A model generated the notes under the pieces. The model made no database searches and had not been told where the DNA came from. It saw nothing but the letters and a program-made list of their open reading frames with translations. DNA of 64,000 nt from a virus, in IMG/VR virus record IMGVR_UViG_3300045303_000221, positions 23,893 to 87,892 of that record; one strand, given 5' to 3'. The translations under genes and the position numbers were made by a program. The first letter of the stretch is position 1. The number at the start of each line of letters is the position of its first letter. This document shows, in pieces, positions 60,376-64,000 of this stretch.

Positions 60376-61025
60376 GCAAGGGCACGTGGGACACGATGTT
60401 CGCCGAGGGCCTGAAGCCTGCGCCGGAGACGCGCGAGGCGTGGGCGATGCTCGGGATCAAGCAGGAGTTGGTCTACTGCGGCGTCCGGCAGGGCGGGTTG
60501 CAGATGGACAGCCCGGAGTTCGGTGTCGGCACGACGCGCTGCGTGAAGGACTTCCAGCGGATGAACGCCCGCGACGGGCTGGACGTGGACGGCGTGGTCG
60601 GCCCGAAGACGGCGCACGTGCTGTTCCGCAAGCGCGCGCTGGAGGTCGAGAAGAAGTACCTCATCCAGCCGACGCTGCTCTGCAAGATGCGGACGCTGGA
60701 GTCGTCGGACGATCCGGCGTGCCTGTCGGAGGACACGAACGATCGCGGGCTGATGCAGATCAACAAGCCTGCGCACCCGGCGGTGCTGGACGAGATGGCC
60801 TACGACCCGGAGTACGCGATCGACTGGGCGGGCCGGTACGTGATCACGGCGTACCAGATGTTCCTGAAGGAGCACCCGGACTACTCCCGTCCGGCGCTCT
60901 GGGACATGGCGTGCGCGAGCTACAACGTCGGCACGAACGGCGCGCGGAAGTGGGACGCAGCGGGCCGTCCGCCGAGTTCCGTCGCCTCCACGTATGTGCG
61001 CGTCGTCCGCTCTCGCACATGCTGA
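60372..61025 (+). CDS. Lytic transglycosylase with peptidoglycan-binding domain, 217 aa
   Basis: ATG 60372 overlaps the previous stop. Residues 35-90 form a peptidoglycan-binding-type domain (TRCVKDFQRMNARDGLDVDG). The catalytic part has TLESSDDPACLSED (Glu near 110), RGLMQINKPAHP and CASYNVGTNGA, the SLT/lysozyme-like motifs E...GLMQ...YN.G. It cleaves the glycan strands of peptidoglycan. Confidence 0.85.
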   Translation: MSKGTWDTMFAEGLKPAPETREAWAMLGIKQELVYCGVRQGGLQMDSPEFGVGTTRCVKDFQRMNARDGLDVDGVVGPKTAHVLFRKRALEVEKKYLIQPTLLCKMRTLESSDDPACLSEDTNDRGLMQINKPAHPAVLDEMAYDPEYAIDWAGRYVITAYQMFLKEHPDYSRPALWDMACASYNVGTNGARKWDAAGRPPSSVASTYVRVVRSRTC

Positions 61026-61045
61026 TCTGACAGTCGCGGTTGCGG

Positions 61046-61066
61046 GAGCACGCCGTGTGCGACACT
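61046..61066 (+). promoter_or_regulatory. Regulon operator-promoter (site 18) before capsid genes
   Basis: CACGCCGTG (9/9, centre 61053). At spacing 8 lies GACACT, overlapped by TATGCG. The leader runs to ATG 61123, with CGAGGGAG as RBS. Confidence 0.65.
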
Positions 61067-61122
61067 ATGCGCTGTGTGGAAGCGCGCAGTGCGTTCGGCA
61101 GAGTCCGTGCAACGAGGGAGCT

Positions 61123-62466
61123 ATGGACGACGACCTGACCCTACATGAGCCTGCGCTCGTGGAGAGCGTGGCTGACGACGGCACCGTCCTGATTCACCTG
61201 ATCCGCCCGTGCATCGGGCGGGGCCGGGGGAAGCACCTGTACGAGGCGGACATGCTGGCGGCCAACGCGCACAAGTTCGCGGGCTGGAAGATGTTCGTGG
61301 ACCATCGCGATCCGGTAGCGCAGCGCAAGGCCAACGGCCTGCCGCGCTCGGTTCGCGATCTCGGCGGGCGCATCACCGAATCGTGGTGGGACCCCGACGT
61401 GCCCGCAGAGGGCCGCTTCGGGAAGGGCGCGGTCATCGGCCGCGCGAAGCCCACGCCGTTCATCCGGTCGCTCGTGGAGAGCGACGCGGAGCTAGTCGAA
61501 ACGTCGATCAACTCGATGGCGACCGGCGTCCGGCCGGTGAACCGCGACGGGCGGCGGGTGCTGCTCGTGGAGGGCATCCATGACCGCGGCAGCGTGGACT
61601 GGGTGACCGAGGCGGGCGCTGGCGGGAAGGTGGTCGCGCTGATGGAGGCGGCCGAGGCCGAGGGCGACGCGGAACTGGTCGCAGACATGTCCGACGACGA
61701 GTTCATCGCCTACGTGGAGGAAACGCGGCCCGGCCTGACGGCCTCGCTCGCGGAGGCCGACGACGACGAGGCGGGCGAGGACGACGAGGACGACGACGAT
61801 GCCGAGGTGGACAAGCTCGTGAAGAAGGGCCTGCCTCGGAACATGGCCGTCAAGGCCGCGAGGCGCAAGCGCTCGGCGGTCGCTGAGGCCGACGACGACG
61901 ACGAGACGGAGGACGACGCGATGGAGGTCACCATCACTCCAGAGGTCATGCAGGAAGCTCTGCAGACCCCGGAGTTCGCCGCGCTGATGCGCGGGCTGGT
62001 GGAGTCGGTGGTGGCCGAGGAGCGGGACCTGATCCGCGCCGAGGCTCGCGCCGACGCCGACCGGCAGATCGAACTGCGCGACCTGCGCGACCAGGCGGCC
62101 GGGCTGATCGCGGAAGCGCGACTCCCCGAGGCGCTTCAGGCGCAGATCCGCACCGAGTTCGCGCTGATCGAGGGCGTGCCGACTCCAGCACTGGACGTGC
62201 TGGACGAGTACGACGACGAGGGCACCCGCACGAAGACGGCCTCGCAGGTGCTCACCGAGTCGGTCGCCGAGTCGATCGGCCGGGGCCGTCAGCTTCTGGC
62301 GGAGATCCGGCCGACCAAGGTGCGCGACGTGCCGGTGTCGAAGACCAACGCCGACGGCGAGACGCAGAAGACGGAGCGCACCGTGCGCGACACGATGCCG
62401 CTCGTGGCGGGCCTCATGGAGGCCGCCAACTTCACCGAGGACGAGGTAAACCAGCTCTGGGGCTAG
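61123..62466 (+). CDS. Prohead protease-scaffold fusion, 447 aa
   Basis: Residues 1-190 look like a phage capsid maturation protease: MFVDHRDP supplies a His in a conserved position, and ETSINSMATGVRP carries the Ser-x-x-(Ser) region expected for the nucleophile. Residues 205-260 are a poly-Asp/Glu linker. Residues 270-447 form a helical scaffold-like domain. Protease-scaffold fusions directly upstream of decoration and capsid genes are standard. It is the obvious candidate to cleave the HPRDRRGRW-tagged proteins (inference). Confidence 0.8.
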   Translation: MDDDLTLHEPALVESVADDGTVLIHLIRPCIGRGRGKHLYEADMLAANAHKFAGWKMFVDHRDPVAQRKANGLPRSVRDLGGRITESWWDPDVPAEGRFGKGAVIGRAKPTPFIRSLVESDAELVETSINSMATGVRPVNRDGRRVLLVEGIHDRGSVDWVTEAGAGGKVVALMEAAEAEGDAELVADMSDDEFIAYVEETRPGLTASLAEADDDEAGEDDEDDDDAEVDKLVKKGLPRNMAVKAARRKRSAVAEADDDDETEDDAMEVTITPEVMQEALQTPEFAALMRGLVESVVAEERDLIRAEARADADRQIELRDLRDQAAGLIAEARLPEALQAQIRTEFALIEGVPTPALDVLDEYDDEGTRTKTASQVLTESVAESIGRGRQLLAEIRPTKVRDVPVSKTNADGETQKTERTVRDTMPLVAGLMEAANFTEDEVNQLWG

Positions 62467-62522
62467 TCGCCCCAGGCCGGACAGTCATGGCATTCACTCC
62501 GACAGAGAACGGGAGCTAGCAC

Positions 62523-62918
62523 ATGCCGTACAGCCGACCCGGCCGGATGTTCTACACGGTCGCGACCAAGGCAGTCAACCACGGTGCGCCAGTCATCGAG
62601 CAGGGCGTCCCGGGCGTTGCTGTCAAGCAGCGCCGGGCAGGCTCTGGCGCAGGCTCGGGCACCCCGCAGTACCAGATCGCGATCACCGAACCGTTCGCGA
62701 TCATCACGAAGGGGCAGGTGCAGGTGGTCAACACCGGCTCCGGCCTCTCGGCGGCAGCGCCGGGCACGCCGATCTACATCATCGCGGCGTCGAACCTGCT
62801 CACGACCACGGCCGCGGGCAACGTCAAGTTCGGGATGCTGGTCGAGAACGCAACCGTTCGCGGCACCCCGGCGGGCTACTGCCGGATCGACCTGGACAAG
62901 CGGGACCTGTTCGTCTAG
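62523..62918 (+). CDS. Capsid decoration protein, DUF2190-like, 131 aa
   Basis: A small beta-rich protein (YTVATKAVNHGAPVIEQGVP, AITEPFAIITKGQVQVVN, FGMLVENATVRG) fitting the DUF2190 head-decoration family. Placed between protease and major capsid genes. ATG 62523 follows GGGAGC. Confidence 0.8.
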   Translation: MPYSRPGRMFYTVATKAVNHGAPVIEQGVPGVAVKQRRAGSGAGSGTPQYQIAITEPFAIITKGQVQVVNTGSGLSAAAPGTPIYIIAASNLLTTTAAGNVKFGMLVENATVRGTPAGYCRIDLDKRDLFV

Positions 62919-62960
62919 GCCGCCTGGGCAACTACGAGGGACACGGGAGAGACACAGAAA

Positions 62961-64000
62961 ATGCGACCTTACGGCGAGTACGGCCGCCCGATCGCGATCT
63001 TCGAGGCGTATCGCGAGTGGTCGGACATGCGGCTCCAGGAGGCCGACAGCCGCGCGGACTTCCCCGAGTTCCTGTTCGGGCCGGTCCGGACGGCCCTGTG
63101 GCACGCCTACGCGCGTGTCAACCCCCAGTGGCGGCGGTACACCTCCGTCGTCCCGCTGACCGACTTCCGCGAGCGGCGGCTGCGCGGGATCAACGGCCTC
63201 CGCGGGTTCGGGTACGTGGGCGACCACGGCGAGTACCCGGGGATGCGCCGCACCGAGCGGCTGCCCGCTGTGATCGCGCTGGACACCTACGGCGGCGTCT
63301 ACTCGATCACCCGGCAGTTGATCCTGTCGGACGACACCGGCGAACTGCTGAACCGCAACCCGGGCGACATGGGCTGGGAAGCGGGCCGGTTCGTCGGCGA
63401 GGCGATCGTCTCGCTCATCGAGTCCAACCCGACGGCCGCCGACGGCACGGCGTTCTTCCACTCGTCTCGCGGCAACACCGGCGTCGCGCCCCTCTCCGAG
63501 GACGCGCTCGCGGATGCGATCTCCTGGATGGAGGCGCAGCTTGACGACGACGGCAACCACATCATGATCCGCGCCAACGCGCTGCTCGTGAAGACGGCGC
63601 GGCTCCAGATGATCGCGAACCGCGTGCTCCGCTCCCAGGAGACGGGCACGAGCGTCACGATCGCGTCGGCGGCGGGTGCCGGGTCGAACATCTTCGACAA
63701 GGGCACGATCAACTCGCTGGAGGGCATCCTTCCGGCGGACGCTGTGATCCGCGAGCCGTTCCTCACGGACGCCAACGACTGGTATCTGTTCGCCGATCCG
63801 GCGGACGTGCCAGCCTTCGCGGTCGGCTTCCTGAACGGGAACGAGCAGCCGTTCGTCGGCCTCAAGGACCCGACGGTGCGGAACGCGCTCGGGGCCGGGA
63901 TGGACCCCTACACGTACGAGTTCGACTCGATCGACTTCAAGGTCCGGCACGACTTCGGCCTCGCGGCCGTCGATCCGCGCGGGGCATTCCGGAGCGTCGC
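62961..64000 (+). CDS. Major capsid protein, Mu gpT-like, 5' part (cut by window end)
   Basis: ATG 62961 follows GGGAGAG; the frame is still open at base 64000 (about 346 codons). Features of HK97-fold gpT-type head proteins: an N-terminal arm, RLPAVIALDTYGGVYSITRQ, EAIVSLIESNPTAADGTAFF followed by HSSRGNTG, and a C-terminal FDSIDFKVRHDFGLAAVDPR stretch. Forms the icosahedral shell. Confidence 0.88.
   Translation, partial: MRPYGEYGRPIAIFEAYREWSDMRLQEADSRADFPEFLFGPVRTALWHAYARVNPQWRRYTSVVPLTDFRERRLRGINGLRGFGYVGDHGEYPGMRRTERLPAVIALDTYGGVYSITRQLILSDDTGELLNRNPGDMGWEAGRFVGEAIVSLIESNPTAADGTAFFHSSRGNTGVAPLSEDALADAISWMEAQLDDDGNHIMIRANALLVKTARLQMIANRVLRSQETGTSVTIASAAGAGSNIFDKGTINSLEGILPADAVIREPFLTDANDWYLFADPADVPAFAVGFLNGNEQPFVGLKDPTVRNALGAGMDPYTYEFDSIDFKVRHDFGLAAVDPRGAFRSV

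Noticed and set aside
1-64000. CRISPR array, insertion sequence or integrase/att module
   Set aside because: No direct-repeat array, transposase or recombinase motif was found by reading through; absence in the window says nothing about the rest of the genome.

Overview
The window is one contiguous piece of a large, high-GC tailed-bacteriophage genome, which continues past both window ends. It encodes a terminase large subunit, portal, MuF-type head protein, capsid protease, decoration protein and major capsid protein. About 100 tightly packed genes lie almost all on the + strand, commonly joined by ATGA or GTGA start/stop overlaps. High GC, many GTG starts, TANNNT -10 boxes and numerous apparently leaderless genes suggest an actinobacterial host. 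That host call is inference. No integrase, DNA polymerase or tail gene was recognised, so lifestyle cannot be decided here.

Layout: 25-2507 holds a DNA methyltransferase and small proteins. 2628-6851 holds small genes and the terminase. 6910-8154 holds small genes. 8276-15703 holds a SNF2/HARP helicase, a collagen-like protein, zinc-ribbon proteins and an HNH nuclease. 15803-17426 is a cluster of secreted or lipoprotein genes (PASTA, Excalibur). 17607-26424 holds a lone minus-strand HicA-like gene and many small genes, including ParB-like and secreted HNH proteins. 26411-31451 holds the portal and a MuF-zincin fusion. 31479-33147 holds two minus-strand secreted-type genes, a tRNA with an unusual anticodon arm and a tRNA-like leader element. 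33186-37132 includes a zeta-toxin protein. 37139-37435 is a structured non-coding stretch. 37449-51758 is dominated by one 3915-residue polyvalent protein with four zincin-like metallopeptidase modules, a GNAT, a CCA-adding-enzyme-like domain with HD domain, and ADP-ribosyltransferase-like regions. 51763-58612 holds small genes and a Dam-like methyltransferase. 58671-61025 is a lysis cassette. 61123-64000 holds the prohead protease/scaffold, decoration protein and the start of the major capsid gene.

Three sequence-wide patterns connect the genes. (1) About 17 transcription units begin with a near-identical palindromic element (core CACGNCGTG), almost always centred 8 or 6 bp before a TANNNT -10 box. 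Many of these leaders then carry a short GC hairpin and a CAGAGAGG ribosome-binding segment. This looks like a phage regulon. (2) A second promoter class places TANNNT 6-8 nt upstream of ATG/GTG with no Shine-Dalgarno, implying leaderless mRNAs. It drives most tagged polyvalent genes. (3) A short peptide motif resembling [11 protein letters not shown] occurs about 17 times in nine proteins, including between the modules of the giant protein and in the HicA-like protein. It may be a head-targeting or processing signal for proteins packaged and injected with the DNA. The suggested picture is a phage that co-packages a large set of effector enzymes and toxins.
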